DNA of 64,000 bases from Bacteroidaceae bacterium (GCA_024688885.1 JAILDV010000011.1:1-64000), one strand, 5' to 3'. Numbered from the stretch's first letter, positions 17,254 to 25,964 are shown. The notes: generated by a model not told the origin, from the letters alone. A program made the numbers and translations.

Positions 17254-17808
17254 ATGGAAAAGATTTATGATTTCAAAGCTTTGACAAGCAAAGGTAAAGA
17301 ATTGGATTTTGCACAGTTTGAAGGTAAGGTGCTACTTATCGTGAACACTGCAAGCAAGTGTGGATTCACGCCTCAGTTTGCAGGACTGGAAGAGTTGAAT
17401 CAGAAGTATAAGGATAAGGGATTGGTCGTGATTGGTTTCCCATGCAACCAGTTCAAAGAACAAGACCCTGGAAGTGATGGTCAGATTGAGGAGTTCTGCC
17501 AATTAAACTATGGTGTGACTTTCCAGATCATGAAAAAAACAGATGTGAATGGTCCTGCTGCTGAACCTATCTTCGAGTATCTGAAGACGCAAGCTCCCAC
17601 AGAAGAATATCATGGTTTGAAAGCAAAAGCCACGAAGGCGCTGTTCAAGACATTAAACACAAGTGTGGAGAAAGCCAACGACATCCAGTGGAATTTCACT
17701 AAATTCTTAATCTCGAAAGACGGCAAAACTATCAAACGTTATGCTCCAACTACGAATCCTAAGGATTTCGAAAAGGACGTGGAAGACTTCATCAACCAAA
17801 CTGCATAA
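17254..17808 (+). CDS. glutathione-peroxidase-family thiol peroxidase (cytosolic)
   Basis: The 184 residues have the GPx fold with peroxidatic Cys36 in TASKCGFTP, the FPCNQF motif and WNFTKF carrying the catalytic Trp and Asn. These enzymes reduce hydrogen peroxide and organic or lipid hydroperoxides; bacterial Cys forms mostly use thioredoxin rather than glutathione. There is no signal peptide, so it acts in the cytosol. It is the first gene of the cluster with ohrR and an exported second GPx, downstream of a promoter flanked by candidate operators. An insert around residues 120-140 (EYHGLKAKATKALFKTL) is longer than in the second copy. Confidence 0.93.
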   Translation: MEKIYDFKALTSKGKELDFAQFEGKVLLIVNTASKCGFTPQFAGLEELNQKYKDKGLVVIGFPCNQFKEQDPGSDGQIEEFCQLNYGVTFQIMKKTDVNGPAAEPIFEYLKTQAPTEEYHGLKAKATKALFKTLNTSVEKANDIQWNFTKFLISKDGKTIKRYAPTTNPKDFEKDVEDFINQTA

Positions 17809-17825
17809 ACAGGAATTGAATTATC

Positions 17826-18263
17826 ATGCATGCTGAATTGCAACTTGACAATCAGATTTGTTTCCGGCTTTACACAGCTTCTCGGCTAATCACGCAGGCC
17901 TACACTCCGATACTGACAGAACTGGGCATAACCTATCCACAATACCTCGTGCTAATGGTTCTTTGGGAGAAAGACAACCAGCCTGTAAACGACATTGCAC
18001 ATCGGCTATTTCTGGAGACTAACACAGTCACTCCCCTACTCCAACGCATGGAGAAGATGGGACTTGTCAAACGGCAGAAAAGCAAGCTGGACAAACGCCA
18101 GCACCTCGTGAAACTGACAGGTAAAGGAAAAGAATTGGAGGAGAAAGCCTATGCTTTGATTCCGGCAGGCATGGGCAGACAATTGTCTGCCTGTCCAATG
18201 CAACTCGAAGATTATCAGCACTTAGCACAAGAACTCGACTCAATTATCAACTCACTTAAATAA
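17826..18263 (+). CDS. OhrR-like MarR-family organic-peroxide sensor
   Basis: The protein has 145 residues. The N-terminus LDNQICFRLYTASRLI matches OhrR, in which the cysteine at this place (here Cys12) is oxidised by organic hydroperoxides, releasing DNA. The winged helix follows (YPQYLVLMVLWEKDNQPVNDIAHRL...LETNTVTPLLQRMEKMGLVKR). It lies 17 bp after one GPx gene and 21 bp before another, in place of the ohr gene that OhrR usually controls. It most likely represses this cluster through the inverted repeats upstream of the first gpx. DNA binding there is an inference. Confidence 0.88.
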   Translation: MHAELQLDNQICFRLYTASRLITQAYTPILTELGITYPQYLVLMVLWEKDNQPVNDIAHRLFLETNTVTPLLQRMEKMGLVKRQKSKLDKRQHLVKLTGKGKELEEKAYALIPAGMGRQLSACPMQLEDYQHLAQELDSIINSLK

Positions 18264-18284
18264 TCAATAACGCACGAATAAGAC

Positions 18285-18893
18285 ATGAAGAAAAGAATGA
18301 CTATCAGCCTTCTGGCAATCGCAAGCGTGCTGGGCGTATCGGCACAAGGTATCTATGACATCAAGGTAAAGGACGATGCGGGGAAAAACGTGTCACTCGC
18401 TGACTACAAGGGCAAGGTGCTGCTCATTGTGAACACTGCCACCCGTTGTGGATTCACCCCTCAGTACACGGAACTGGAGGCTATCTACGAAAAGTATCAC
18501 GGAGAGGGGTTTGAGATTCTCGACTTTCCCTGTAACCAGTTTGGCGCACAGGCTCCCGGAACGATTCAAGAGATTCACCAGTTCTGCACTGCCAATTTTA
18601 ACATTAAGTTCCCACAGTTTGACAAGATTGAGGTGAACGGGTCCAATGAGTCTCCTCTCTACACCTATCTGAAGGCTCAGAAAGACTTTGCAGGTTTTGA
18701 CCTCAACGACCAGAAAGGAAAGATGATGGACGGGATGCTACGGCGACAAGATGTCAACTACGACAAGAACACTGACATCAAGTGGAACTTCACCAAGTTC
18801 CTCGTCACCCGTGATGGCAAGGTGGTGAAGCGCTACGAACCCACGAACAAGATTAGCGACATCGAAGCTGACATCAACACAGTACTCAAGTAA
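18285..18893 (+). CDS. exported glutathione-peroxidase-family enzyme
   Basis: This second GPx has 202 residues and begins with a signal peptide (MKKRMTISLLAIASVLGVSAQ), so it works in the periplasm. Peroxidatic Cys55 lies in TATRCGFTP, followed by FPCNQF and WNFTKF. With the cytosolic copy and OhrR between them, the operon covers peroxide detoxification on both sides of the inner membrane. A periplasmic electron donor is not visible nearby. Confidence 0.92.
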   Translation: MKKRMTISLLAIASVLGVSAQGIYDIKVKDDAGKNVSLADYKGKVLLIVNTATRCGFTPQYTELEAIYEKYHGEGFEILDFPCNQFGAQAPGTIQEIHQFCTANFNIKFPQFDKIEVNGSNESPLYTYLKAQKDFAGFDLNDQKGKMMDGMLRRQDVNYDKNTDIKWNFTKFLVTRDGKVVKRYEPTNKISDIEADINTVLK

Positions 18894-18907
18894 AATATGA
18901 TGGGTTT

Positions 18908-18923
18908 TTACGTTTCAACGTAA
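18908..18923 (+). promoter_or_regulatory. inverted repeat overlapping the ribosome-binding region of the next gene
   Basis: TTACGTT and AACGTAA are separated by two bases, and the 3' arm runs into AAGG just ahead of the start codon region. It could hide the ribosome-binding site, or act as an operator within the cluster. No partner is known. Confidence 0.3.
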
Positions 18924-18930
18924 GGTGACA

Positions 18931-19233
18931 ATGAAGATGAGGGAGATATTCAAATCTGCAAAGGATGCTGTGACGCATGCTTGCAAAAAGATGAAAACAT
19001 GGCTGCAATCCCTTTCTTTCAGAACGGGCGTTATCGTATTGGCGAGCTGCATTCCTTTTTACATCCTGTCATTTGCCCAGATGTTGCTCCCCATCAACGC
19101 GGCTGCAAAGGGAACGCTTTGGGCTGTTCTCTTTGGCTTAGCCAAAACGTGTCAATACAGCGGGCTCACGATTCTGGGTGTAGAGGGATATAACCGGCTT
19201 AAGAACTGGATGAGACAGAAGAAAAATCGTTGA
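18931..19233 (+). CDS. small membrane protein (transporter-suffix-like)
   Basis: About 100 residues: an amphipathic N-terminus (IFKSAKDAVTHACKKMKTWLQ) followed by two membrane helices (GVIVLASCIPFYILSFAQMLL and WAVLFGLAKTCQYSGLTILGV) and a basic tail. The pattern resembles the small proteins annotated as transporter suffix domain, but I hold that loosely. A GTG at 18925 is an alternative start; ATG 18931 has the better spacing to AAGG. It is probably the fourth gene of the peroxide cluster. Confidence 0.55.
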   Translation: MKMREIFKSAKDAVTHACKKMKTWLQSLSFRTGVIVLASCIPFYILSFAQMLLPINAAAKGTLWAVLFGLAKTCQYSGLTILGVEGYNRLKNWMRQKKNR

Positions 19234-19257
19234 AATGGAGAAACAAGCATAAAACTG

Positions 19258-19309
19258 ACTCAACTAATTATTAACCTATCAAACCAACTAACTCAACTAA
19301 TTATTAACC
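19258..19309. repeat. 19-bp direct repeat in the leader of the PNPOx gene
   Basis: ACTCAACTAATTATTAACC occurs at 19258-19276 and again at 19291-19309, 33 bp apart, 22 bp upstream of the next start codon. It could be a tandem regulatory site or a simple duplication. Confidence 0.6.
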
Positions 19310-19330
19310 CAATTAAAAACAACAAGAATA

Positions 19331-19729
19331 ATGGAAGGTATTAAAAAAGTTTATGATTTCTTGGAAGATGCCAAGACGTTCTATCTCGCCACTGTAGAGG
19401 GTGACCAGCCTCGCGTACGCCCCTACGGAGCCATGCTCTATTTTGAGGGAAAGATTTACATCATGGCATTTGGCAAGACCAATGCAACCCGTCAGATTGC
19501 AGCCAACCAAAAAGCTGAAATTTGTGCGTTCAAGGGTAAGACACTCCGCATCGAGTGCAAACTCGTGGAAGACAATCGTCCGGAGGTAGGTAAAGCACTC
19601 GTGGAAAAGATGCCCGTTCTGAAACCCGCTCTTGGAGAGAATGGAGAGAACGGTGTGATGTATTATCTTTCTGATGCCACTGCCACCTTCTTCAAAATGA
19701 TGGAGTTGGACGAGACCATCAAATTTTAA
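19331..19729 (+). CDS. pyridoxamine 5'-phosphate oxidase-like flavin protein
   Basis: The 132 residues are typical of the short PNPOx-like split-barrel proteins: FYLATVEGDQPRVRPYGAMLYFEGKIYIMA, then TNATRQIAANQKAEICAF. Such proteins bind FMN or F420-type cofactors and act as general reductases; few have known substrates. It lies 32 bp before a radical SAM gene and a flavodoxin gene follows, so a small flavin-linked reduction pathway is plausible. Confidence 0.85.
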   Translation: MEGIKKVYDFLEDAKTFYLATVEGDQPRVRPYGAMLYFEGKIYIMAFGKTNATRQIAANQKAEICAFKGKTLRIECKLVEDNRPEVGKALVEKMPVLKPALGENGENGVMYYLSDATATFFKMMELDETIKF

Positions 19730-19761
19730 TATAATAATTCCCATGTCATGAAAGAGCAAAA

Positions 19762-20868
19762 ATGACGGAAGAACAAACAAAGATTGACTTGGGTGCCTAC
19801 ATGAACCAGAGCATCCGCAACATCATGGCGAAGGCATATAAGAATATGCTTTCAAACCCACGTGAGGCGAAGTTTGCCTACCGCATGCAGACGCTCTTCC
19901 AGAAGTCGGAAAAACGGCGCAAGAAAATGCAGGAAACTGAAGGGCTGGAAGTGCCGCCATTCCTCATCAGCAGCATCTCCACCACTTGCAACCTGCATTG
20001 CAAGGGATGCTATGCACGCAGCAACGGCATCGCAGAGGACAGGGATGCAAACCGCAAGGAAACGCTCTCTGGAGAACAGTGGAAGGACATCTTCACCGAA
20101 GCTGCTGACATGGGCATCAACTTCTCGCTCATTGCCGGTGGTGAACCTCTCATGCGAAAAGATATCTTGGAACACATCGCCGAAGTGAAGGACATGATCT
20201 TCCCAGTCTTCACCAACGGAACGCTCATTGGCCCGTCCTATATGGAGTTCTTCAAGAAACATCTGAACATGGTGCCCATCATCAGCATTGAGGGCACAGC
20301 TTTGGGCACTGATGAACGACGTGGAATGGGTGTGTTCAAGCGCGCCATGCAATCAATGGAGATGTTAAAGGAGGAAGACCTCTTCTTCGGCACCAGCATC
20401 ACCGTGACCACCGAGAACTACCGCTATGTGACCTCACCAGAATTCATCGACAAGCTCCGTTCCTATGGTTGCAAGATTGTCTTCTATGTGGAGTATGTGC
20501 CCACGGAGGCAGGCACGGAGCATTTGGCTTTCGGCGACGAGCATGTGACAGAGATGGAGTCCCTGATGGCAGCACGTCGCAATGCCCATGCTGACATCAT
20601 CTTCCTCTCCTTTCCGGGCGACGAGAAGGCACTTGGCGGTTGCCTTGCATCAGGACGCGGCTTCTTCCACATTGGTCCCGACGGGTCGGCAGAACCTTGT
20701 CCATTCTCACCCTTCAGCGACAGCAACGTCGCCACGATGGGTGTGCGCAAGGCACTCCAGTCACCCCTGTTCCGCAAGATTCGTGCAGCCAAGGCCCTCG
20801 GATGGGAGCACACTGGTGGCTGCACCCTCTTTGAGCATCGGGAGGAAATAGAAAAAATGGTCGTATAA
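19762..20868 (+). CDS. radical SAM protein
   Basis: The 368 residues contain CNLHCKGC (Cys76, Cys80, Cys83; CX3CX2C), which binds the 4Fe-4S cluster that cleaves S-adenosylmethionine. AGGEPLMRKDILEH and SIEGTALGTDERRG fit the SAM barrel, and C-terminal cysteines (GGCLASGRGF, AEPCPFSPF, GGCTLFEH) suggest an auxiliary SPASM-like cluster. The family includes MoaA/NirJ-like enzymes and peptide modifiers. No precursor peptide is visible. The next gene is a flavodoxin, a usual electron donor for such clusters, and the two are 22 bp apart. Confidence 0.88.
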   Translation: MTEEQTKIDLGAYMNQSIRNIMAKAYKNMLSNPREAKFAYRMQTLFQKSEKRRKKMQETEGLEVPPFLISSISTTCNLHCKGCYARSNGIAEDRDANRKETLSGEQWKDIFTEAADMGINFSLIAGGEPLMRKDILEHIAEVKDMIFPVFTNGTLIGPSYMEFFKKHLNMVPIISIEGTALGTDERRGMGVFKRAMQSMEMLKEEDLFFGTSITVTTENYRYVTSPEFIDKLRSYGCKIVFYVEYVPTEAGTEHLAFGDEHVTEMESLMAARRNAHADIIFLSFPGDEKALGGCLASGRGFFHIGPDGSAEPCPFSPFSDSNVATMGVRKALQSPLFRKIRAAKALGWEHTGGCTLFEHREEIEKMVV

Positions 20869-20890
20869 CCACAAAACACATTATCTATAT

Positions 20891-21298
20891 ATGAGTATAG
20901 CCATTCGTTATTTCAGCAAGTTCGGCCACACAAAGAAGATGGTCGGCATTATCCAAGAACTGACGGGAGTGACCCCTGAAACTGTTGACGTTCCCTTGAA
21001 GGAACCAGTTGACACCCTCTACCTAGGTTCAGGCGTGCTTTTAGGAAAAGTGAACGGTGCCGTGGCAGATTTCATCAAGACGCTCAAACATGAACAGGTC
21101 AAAGAGGTCATCTGTTTCGGTTCTTGTGCCATCATCCCCTCACCTGTGCCTCAACTGCGTGAACTGCTCCAAGCCCAAGGCATCAACGTCTCTCAGAAAG
21201 AGTTCACATGCAAAGGTTCGATGGGTCCCATCCACATGGGGCATCCTAATCAGGAAGACCTCAGCAATTTCCGTAAATTCATACAATCAACCATCTAA
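20891..21298 (+). CDS. flavodoxin-family protein
   Basis: The 135-residue protein shows a flavodoxin-like FMN site: IRYFSKFGHTKKMVGII near the N-terminus (phosphate loop) and DTLYLGSGVLLGKVNGAV, VICFGSCAIIP. It probably feeds electrons to the radical SAM enzyme upstream. A Cys-rich end (EFTCKGSMGPIHMGHP) is also seen in Bacteroidota flavodoxins. Confidence 0.85.
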   Translation: MSIAIRYFSKFGHTKKMVGIIQELTGVTPETVDVPLKEPVDTLYLGSGVLLGKVNGAVADFIKTLKHEQVKEVICFGSCAIIPSPVPQLRELLQAQGINVSQKEFTCKGSMGPIHMGHPNQEDLSNFRKFIQSTI

Positions 21299-21311
21299 TA
21301 CTCTAATCATT

Positions 21312-22062
21312 ATGACAATCAAAGCTATCCGAATGTTCGACGGTGGGTTTATGACCCAACCTTTTTGCCTTTGGCGGTGAAGAAGGTAAAGAAAAGTTTG
21401 ACGAACAAATCATCTATCGCAGCAGTTTGCAAAATTTCCTCATCGACACCGGTGACGAAGTGATTCTCGTGGACACTGGTTTCAAGGCAGACTTTCCTGT
21501 TCCAGCCAAGAAACTCGGTGCCCCACTCTACATGGGTGAGAAAGTGGCTGACTACATGGACGCATTCGCAGCTCTTGGCTACAAGCCTGAGCAGGTGACA
21601 AAGATTCTCGTCACCCACAAGCACCCTGACCACACGGCAGCGATAGAGTACTTCCCCAATGCCAAGATCTACATTGCGCCAGAAGATGCCGATGCCATGA
21701 AACTGGAAGGTGACAACATCGTCCGCGCCACCTACGAGGACGGAGCCTACTACAACTTCCCAGAAACAGTGAAAGTGGCTGAAGGCATCCATTTCATCAA
21801 GGCAAAGGGACACACCAATGGCAACAGCATCGTCATTGCCGAGAGTGACGGACTCTTCTATCTGTTCCACGGAGATGTGACCTATTGTGATGCTGCGCTG
21901 AAAGCCAACAAGTTGAGCATTGTCTATGAAGACATCAAGGCTGCCCGTGAGACGCTTGACCGAGTGCGTGAGTTTGTCAAGAACCACCCCACTGTCTATC
22001 TCTCCACCCACTGCCCTGAAGGTTACGAGAATTTGGAGATGAAGCGTATCATGAAACTCTGA
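21312..22062 (+). pseudogene. MBL-fold metallo-hydrolase, frameshifted near the start
   Basis: ATG 21312 starts MTIKAIRMFDGGFMTQPF, then stops at 21380. One base beyond a run of five Ts (21360-21364) the +1 frame continues AFGGEEGKEKFDEQIIYRSSLQNFLIDTGDEVILVDTGF to 22062 and carries the whole catalytic domain: HKHPDH zinc motif, HTNGNS, HGDVTYCD and STHCPEG. The layout resembles lactonase-type MBL proteins. The most economical reading is one extra T, either a real mutation or an assembly error; a shorter product from an internal start near 21427 would lack the first strand. It is the last gene of the redox cluster. Confidence 0.8.
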
Positions 22063-22096
22063 AATAGGACACTTTCGAGCATATATCTCAAATTTA

Positions 22097-22130
22097 TCTC
22101 CCGTATTTATGTAATATGGGGGATTTTTTT
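22097..22130 (+). terminator. terminator of the redox cluster
   Basis: TCTCCCGTAT pairs with ATATGGGGGA (two G-U pairs) around a 7-nt loop and is followed by seven Ts. Confidence 0.75.
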
Positions 22131-22164
22131 GTACATTTGCACCTAAATAAATAACAATTGATAT

Positions 22165-23079
22165 ATGAAGAAACTTTTCGCGGTCTGTCAGATGGCATGC
22201 ATGAGCATAGCAAGTGGGTATGCACAACTGGCAATGCCCCAGAACAAACTGAACATCAAAGCAGACATGGCTCTGCGACCAGGAACTGACTACCACATCA
22301 CAAAAGATGGGACGACAGTGGAACAGGGACACACCGAAGCATTCACCAAGGCAGGTTTCCAAGTTTCCCTTCCCTTCTACGCAAAAGGGACTACAGTGCT
22401 TATGGCATCTGCTCGATACTCCCACATCCACCAGCGTTTCACTCCCGATATGCGCACCATCAACTACGGATTCATCCATTCCGCCCACCACCAATTTGCG
22501 GGCACAGTAACAGGCATGTCACGGCTGCAGCTATGGGGTAAGCCACTCATGCTGGTTGGAGTTGCCAGTGCCGACTTCAGCCAGTACGGCTACGAACGCT
22601 GGACACTGATGGGCACAGCGATGCTGATGCTGAAACAGACCCGCGACACACAATTCGGTGTGGGACTGGTCGGGTTGGTGAACACATTCTCAAGAATGCC
22701 CGTCTTTCCCATGCTTACCTACCGTCACATGTTCAACCCACAGTGGACGCTCAACCTTGTAGTGCCAAAGTTCCAAATGGAATATACACCGACGAAGTCC
22801 GACACGTTCACTTTCGGAGCATCGATAGACACCGACCATTATTACATCCGTCCTGAATCGGAAGGACTCCCCAAGAATGTACGCTACACCCGAAGCAACA
22901 TCAATGTAGGACCGGGCTATGCGCACAAGTTCCCAGCCAATTTCACGCTGACGGCAGAAGCAGGAGCGCAGTTTGTCATGACCAACCGAGTGTATAAGAA
23001 AGGGAGCAATCATGTCCTTGCCACAATGCACGAAAAGACTGCCCCCTATTGTCGTGTCACCCTGCAAAAAGGGTTCTGA
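22165..23079 (+). CDS. outer-membrane beta-barrel protein of unknown role
   Basis: The 304 residues begin with a signal peptide (MKKLFAVCQMACMSIASGYAQ). The rest alternates polar and aromatic residues in strands such as TTVLMASARYSHI, PLMLVGVASADFS and RVTLQKGF, with a C-terminal Phe, as in outer-membrane barrels. I recall similar proteins in the DUF6268 group but cannot confirm it. A TACATTTG box lies at 22132-22139, right behind the terminator, so it is transcribed separately. Confidence 0.6.
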   Translation: MKKLFAVCQMACMSIASGYAQLAMPQNKLNIKADMALRPGTDYHITKDGTTVEQGHTEAFTKAGFQVSLPFYAKGTTVLMASARYSHIHQRFTPDMRTINYGFIHSAHHQFAGTVTGMSRLQLWGKPLMLVGVASADFSQYGYERWTLMGTAMLMLKQTRDTQFGVGLVGLVNTFSRMPVFPMLTYRHMFNPQWTLNLVVPKFQMEYTPTKSDTFTFGASIDTDHYYIRPESEGLPKNVRYTRSNINVGPGYAHKFPANFTLTAEAGAQFVMTNRVYKKGSNHVLATMHEKTAPYCRVTLQKGF

Positions 23080-23095
23080 CCACCGAACCTTTCCA

Positions 23096-23307
23096 AAACA
23101 CTCCACCGTGCGCTTGTCATTTGGCGCACCCAGTGCGTAATATTTCGTCCTTACAGCGCATGTTATTTCGCGCTGAGTGCCCGCGTTTGATAGTCAGCGA
23201 ATTATAAAAACGCACATAAAGCCTGCCACTTTATCGTTTTTGTCAGTAAGAAGCGTGCGTAATTACCACTTTGAGCTTCACGTCGTAAGGCTCATGAACA
23301 GCCCCCC
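23096..23307. other. intergenic stretch with imperfect inverted repeats
   Basis: No gene is seen. GGCGCACCCAGTGCGTAATA and, 31 bp later, CAGCGCATGTTATTTCGCGC form two similar units, each with a small inverted repeat (CGCAC/GTGCG and AGCGC/GCGCT). They lie between convergent genes and may be structured transcript ends. Confidence 0.35.
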
Positions 23308-23988
23308 TTATTCCCCAAATCTATTCTTTATGTAATCACGCAAATCACTTTCTCGTACAGGAACATCGACGAAACAAAAACCAATGCCAGAATACTTTGT
23401 TGTTGGGAATCTTACGTTCTTTATTTTTGTGATTAGTTTTCTGATATAAGAATCAGAGACGCACCTTCCGCTTGATCTCAAAAAATAAACGCGAATCTGT
23501 TTCGCCATGCCCTCCTTGTCAATTAAAAGCCGCAGTAAGATGGGTAAACGATGCTCTGGATCGATTAAGAATGCATTTATTTGGTCCTTTGATAACAAGT
23601 CCAAAGATTTAATGAATTCATCTTGTACAGTGTGACAACAAATCTGCACATCTTTCGAATAGACATATGCACTCATCAGTTGTTCTTCCGCCTCACTTGT
23701 TATCCGATAAGTGCAGGTGTCTTGCTCATCTTTATAAAACACAGAAAGCCCATCACGACTCCACATCACGCTGTCTATGTGGCACTCATCCTCTTCTGGA
23801 AGTGTTTGGCTCGGATTCTCCACTGTTTCATCTCCTTCATCATACTTCGCATCCTTATTTATAGCCGCTTGTCCTGAGCATTGAAATGCAAAACAAGGGA
23901 AGATGAACAGTTTTATAAAGAGGGCACATGTCCACTTTGAAGCGGCAAGCCGCCTCATCTGAATTGTAACATATTCACTTGTTTTCAT
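23308..23988 (-). CDS. exported protein of unknown function (TonB-C-like tail)
   Basis: The 226 residues begin with a possible signal or anchor (ALFIKLFIFPCFAFQCSGQ); start may be Met1 or Met11. After an acidic linker the C-terminal 90 residues (PILLRLLIDKEGMAKQIRVYFLRSSGRC...ITKIKNVRFPTTKYSGIGFCFVDVPV) resemble the TonB C-terminal pattern in which a residue pair follows a beta strand and the end is basic, but key features are weak. It follows the TPR-like gene on the same strand by 52 bp with a small hairpin between them. Confidence 0.45.
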   Translation of the reverse strand: MKTSEYVTIQMRRLAASKWTCALFIKLFIFPCFAFQCSGQAAINKDAKYDEGDETVENPSQTLPEEDECHIDSVMWSRDGLSVFYKDEQDTCTYRITSEAEEQLMSAYVYSKDVQICCHTVQDEFIKSLDLLSKDQINAFLIDPEHRLPILLRLLIDKEGMAKQIRVYFLRSSGRCVSDSYIRKLITKIKNVRFPTTKYSGIGFCFVDVPVRESDLRDYIKNRFGE

Positions 23989-24040
23989 CTTTCTGCCGGT
24001 TTAGATGGTTAACTCAACTTTCTGATGTTGAGGCCCTGAA

Positions 24041-25576
24041 TTATTCACCGAAAGCCTTCTTCAGCGGATTGCTGTCTGGTTGGTTCTTGAAGTAGTTGGG
24101 GTTGAGGTCCTTGATTTGTTGCCACAGTTTTTTGGCTTTTTCTTGTTTGCCGTCGAGAAGATGGCAGTTGGCGTAGGTGTTGAGAAGCAAGGGCTTAAAG
24201 GAGGTGGTGATGCCTGGTGCCATGAGTGTCAGGGCATCGAGCATGAGGATTGTTTGGAATGAACCGAAGATGTCGTATGCTTGGCTGTACATCCAGAGTT
24301 GTATGTAATGGAGTGAGTTGATGTATGATTCCATGCCTGCCACGTTTTTGTAGCGGTTGATTTCGGCATCGATGATTGATTTGCGTTCCTCCAGTTGTTT
24401 CTTCCCTTCCTCGGTTTTTCCTGTGCGGTAGATGGCGAGGGCTTTGAAAATTTCTATCTGGTGGATGTGTGTGTTGGCGAGGGCGTCAGGGGTATGTCCT
24501 GCATCAGCGTAGTCGTTTATTTTCTGCAGTTGGCGTTTGCAGAAGTCGTGGCATTCGGCGTATTTTTGCTTGTCGTCTTGATTTTCGGCTATTCGGAAAA
24601 GACTTTCTGTGATGACGGATATTCCCATGCATAGGTTGGTGATGGGTGCTTCCTTTTCGTCTGTAGCCTCGGCGAGTGATGCTTCTGCTTGTTTCAAGTT
24701 GCCTTCTAAAGCTGATTTCACGGCGTCGATGATGCATTGGCTGCCATCTTTGTAGAGAGGCACATCGGTGTTGAAGATGTTTTGCCATGTCTGTGGTAGT
24801 CCTCCGCGCACCCATATTTCAGTGAGTTTAGTGTTGTCTTCCTGCACGAAGGTGAGTGCGTGGCAGTCTTTGTTGATCCAATGGATGTTGCAGGGATGTC
24901 CTGCCTCGTAAATAGTGGTGTCGTTTTCGTATTTGGTGCCGGTTGCGGTGTTGCAGCCGAGCACGTTGCCGTTATTGAGCATATAGACCACTATCGACAT
25001 GCCTGAGGTGTATGCTTTCCAGAGTGTCTGTATAGGTTGGTGTTGTCCCGAACCGTCTGGATTAGCTGCTGAGGCGATGCGAATCCACCAGCCATCGAAC
25101 CTGTTGTTTGCCGGGGCTGTCTTGTCTTCGAGTATACTGAAAGCCTTTGCCACGGTGGGATTGATGTTGTCTTTGGTATATACTTCGGTGATGAACTCAT
25201 TAAGTTTGCTCATGCTTGGCCATTGTTGGTTATACCATTTGAAGTAGAACTGGTTGGCATTGACGTTGAAGATTTGTGTGCCGTGTCCGTCAGGGTTTTG
25301 AGGCGTTTCGCCTGTGTTTTTCAGCGGATAATTCTCACGAATCTCGATTTGCAGCCGTCCCCATTGGTTGGGACTTGTCGCCTCTTGCCACATCACGAGC
25401 AGTCCGACCGAGTCGGCAGCATACTTGTATTGCTGGAAGGCAGGAACAGTGGTTCTACCATTTTGGTAGATGAATCTCTTGAGATGGTAGAGTCCATGTG
25501 GGTCTTCGTCAGCCCTCATATCGGTCAGGTTCAACGTCATTAACGCAACGATGGCGAGATATAGAATTTTTTTCAT
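24041..25576 (-). CDS. exported TPR-like protein of unknown function
   Basis: The 511 residues start with signal peptide MKKILYLAIVALMTLNLTDMRA. The N-terminal half is beta-rich with many Trp and Tyr residues (FDGWWIRIASAANPDG, SIVVYMLNNGNVLG); the C-terminal half (from about 290) is a series of helical TPR-like pairs (ALEGNLKQAEASLAEATDE, IEIFKALAIYRTGKTEEG, LLNTYANCHLLDGKQEKAKKLW). It is likely periplasmic or surface-exposed. I do not recognise a named family. Confidence 0.6.
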   Translation of the reverse strand: MKKILYLAIVALMTLNLTDMRADEDPHGLYHLKRFIYQNGRTTVPAFQQYKYAADSVGLLVMWQEATSPNQWGRLQIEIRENYPLKNTGETPQNPDGHGTQIFNVNANQFYFKWYNQQWPSMSKLNEFITEVYTKDNINPTVAKAFSILEDKTAPANNRFDGWWIRIASAANPDGSGQHQPIQTLWKAYTSGMSIVVYMLNNGNVLGCNTATGTKYENDTTIYEAGHPCNIHWINKDCHALTFVQEDNTKLTEIWVRGGLPQTWQNIFNTDVPLYKDGSQCIIDAVKSALEGNLKQAEASLAEATDEKEAPITNLCMGISVITESLFRIAENQDDKQKYAECHDFCKRQLQKINDYADAGHTPDALANTHIHQIEIFKALAIYRTGKTEEGKKQLEERKSIIDAEINRYKNVAGMESYINSLHYIQLWMYSQAYDIFGSFQTILMLDALTLMAPGITTSFKPLLLNTYANCHLLDGKQEKAKKLWQQIKDLNPNYFKNQPDSNPLKKAFGE

Positions 25577-25800
25577 GTAACAAGTTGTTTTAGTTAGTAG
25601 GATATAGTTGTTTTTAGATTTGACAATACAAAGTGCCAGATATTCTCTGAATGGTATATTCCCCTTTTTTCAAGAAATGTATAACAAACACACAACTTTT
25701 TTTAGAGGGAAAGGGCACTTTTAACATTGCGCATGGCAAAATTAGTCCTTTCCTTTCATCCAACAAAGAAAAATAGTAGAAAAATGAAGACGTCCCTAAC
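25577..25800. other. non-coding stretch upstream of the TPR-like gene
   Basis: AT-rich DNA without a gene. It probably carries the promoter of the TPR-like gene, though I find no clean TAnnTTTG at normal spacing on the minus strand. Confidence 0.4.
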
Positions 25801-25812
25801 TTTCACAAAGAA

Positions 25813-25964
25813 AAACGTAGACAATTACTTTTCGTCTACGTTTCTCGAGGTATCGGCAAACACCTATGCAATCATATACGAGTAAAAGCCCACGCCATCA
25901 GCGTGAGCATCCATGCTTTTACTCTTGATTGCTTCTTCTAATTTTTGCCGAAATTTCGAGAAAC
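25813..25964 (-). ncRNA. candidate structured RNA element with intrinsic terminator
   Basis: Two hairpins occupy this gene-free stretch. The large one pairs 25841-25860 with 25944-25963 (8 + 8 bp around a 4x4 internal loop), then 25868-25874 with 25926-25932, 25880-25889 with 25915-25924, and a tip CACGC/GCGTG at 25891-25905. The second, 25813-25822 with 25834-25843, is a perfect 10-bp stem that on the minus strand is followed by TTCTTT, as in a terminator. They share three bases, so they may be alternatives. The sequence could be a small RNA, the structured 3' end of the hepT transcript, or the end of a lost mobile element. Confidence 0.45.

Noticed and set aside
21357..21380. Programmed +1 frameshifting in the metallo-hydrolase gene
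   Set aside because: No known +1 shift signal or stop-codon context like prfB; a single-base indel at T5 is simpler.
21349..22494. Minus-strand frame of 381 residues across the metallo-hydrolase and barrel genes
   Set aside because: It spans two plus-strand genes and their terminator, and has no recognisable domain.
25841..25964. Folded element considered as an integron attC site or a retron RNA
   Set aside because: No RYYYAAC/GTTRRRY core pair, no integrase, and no reverse transcriptase gene nearby.
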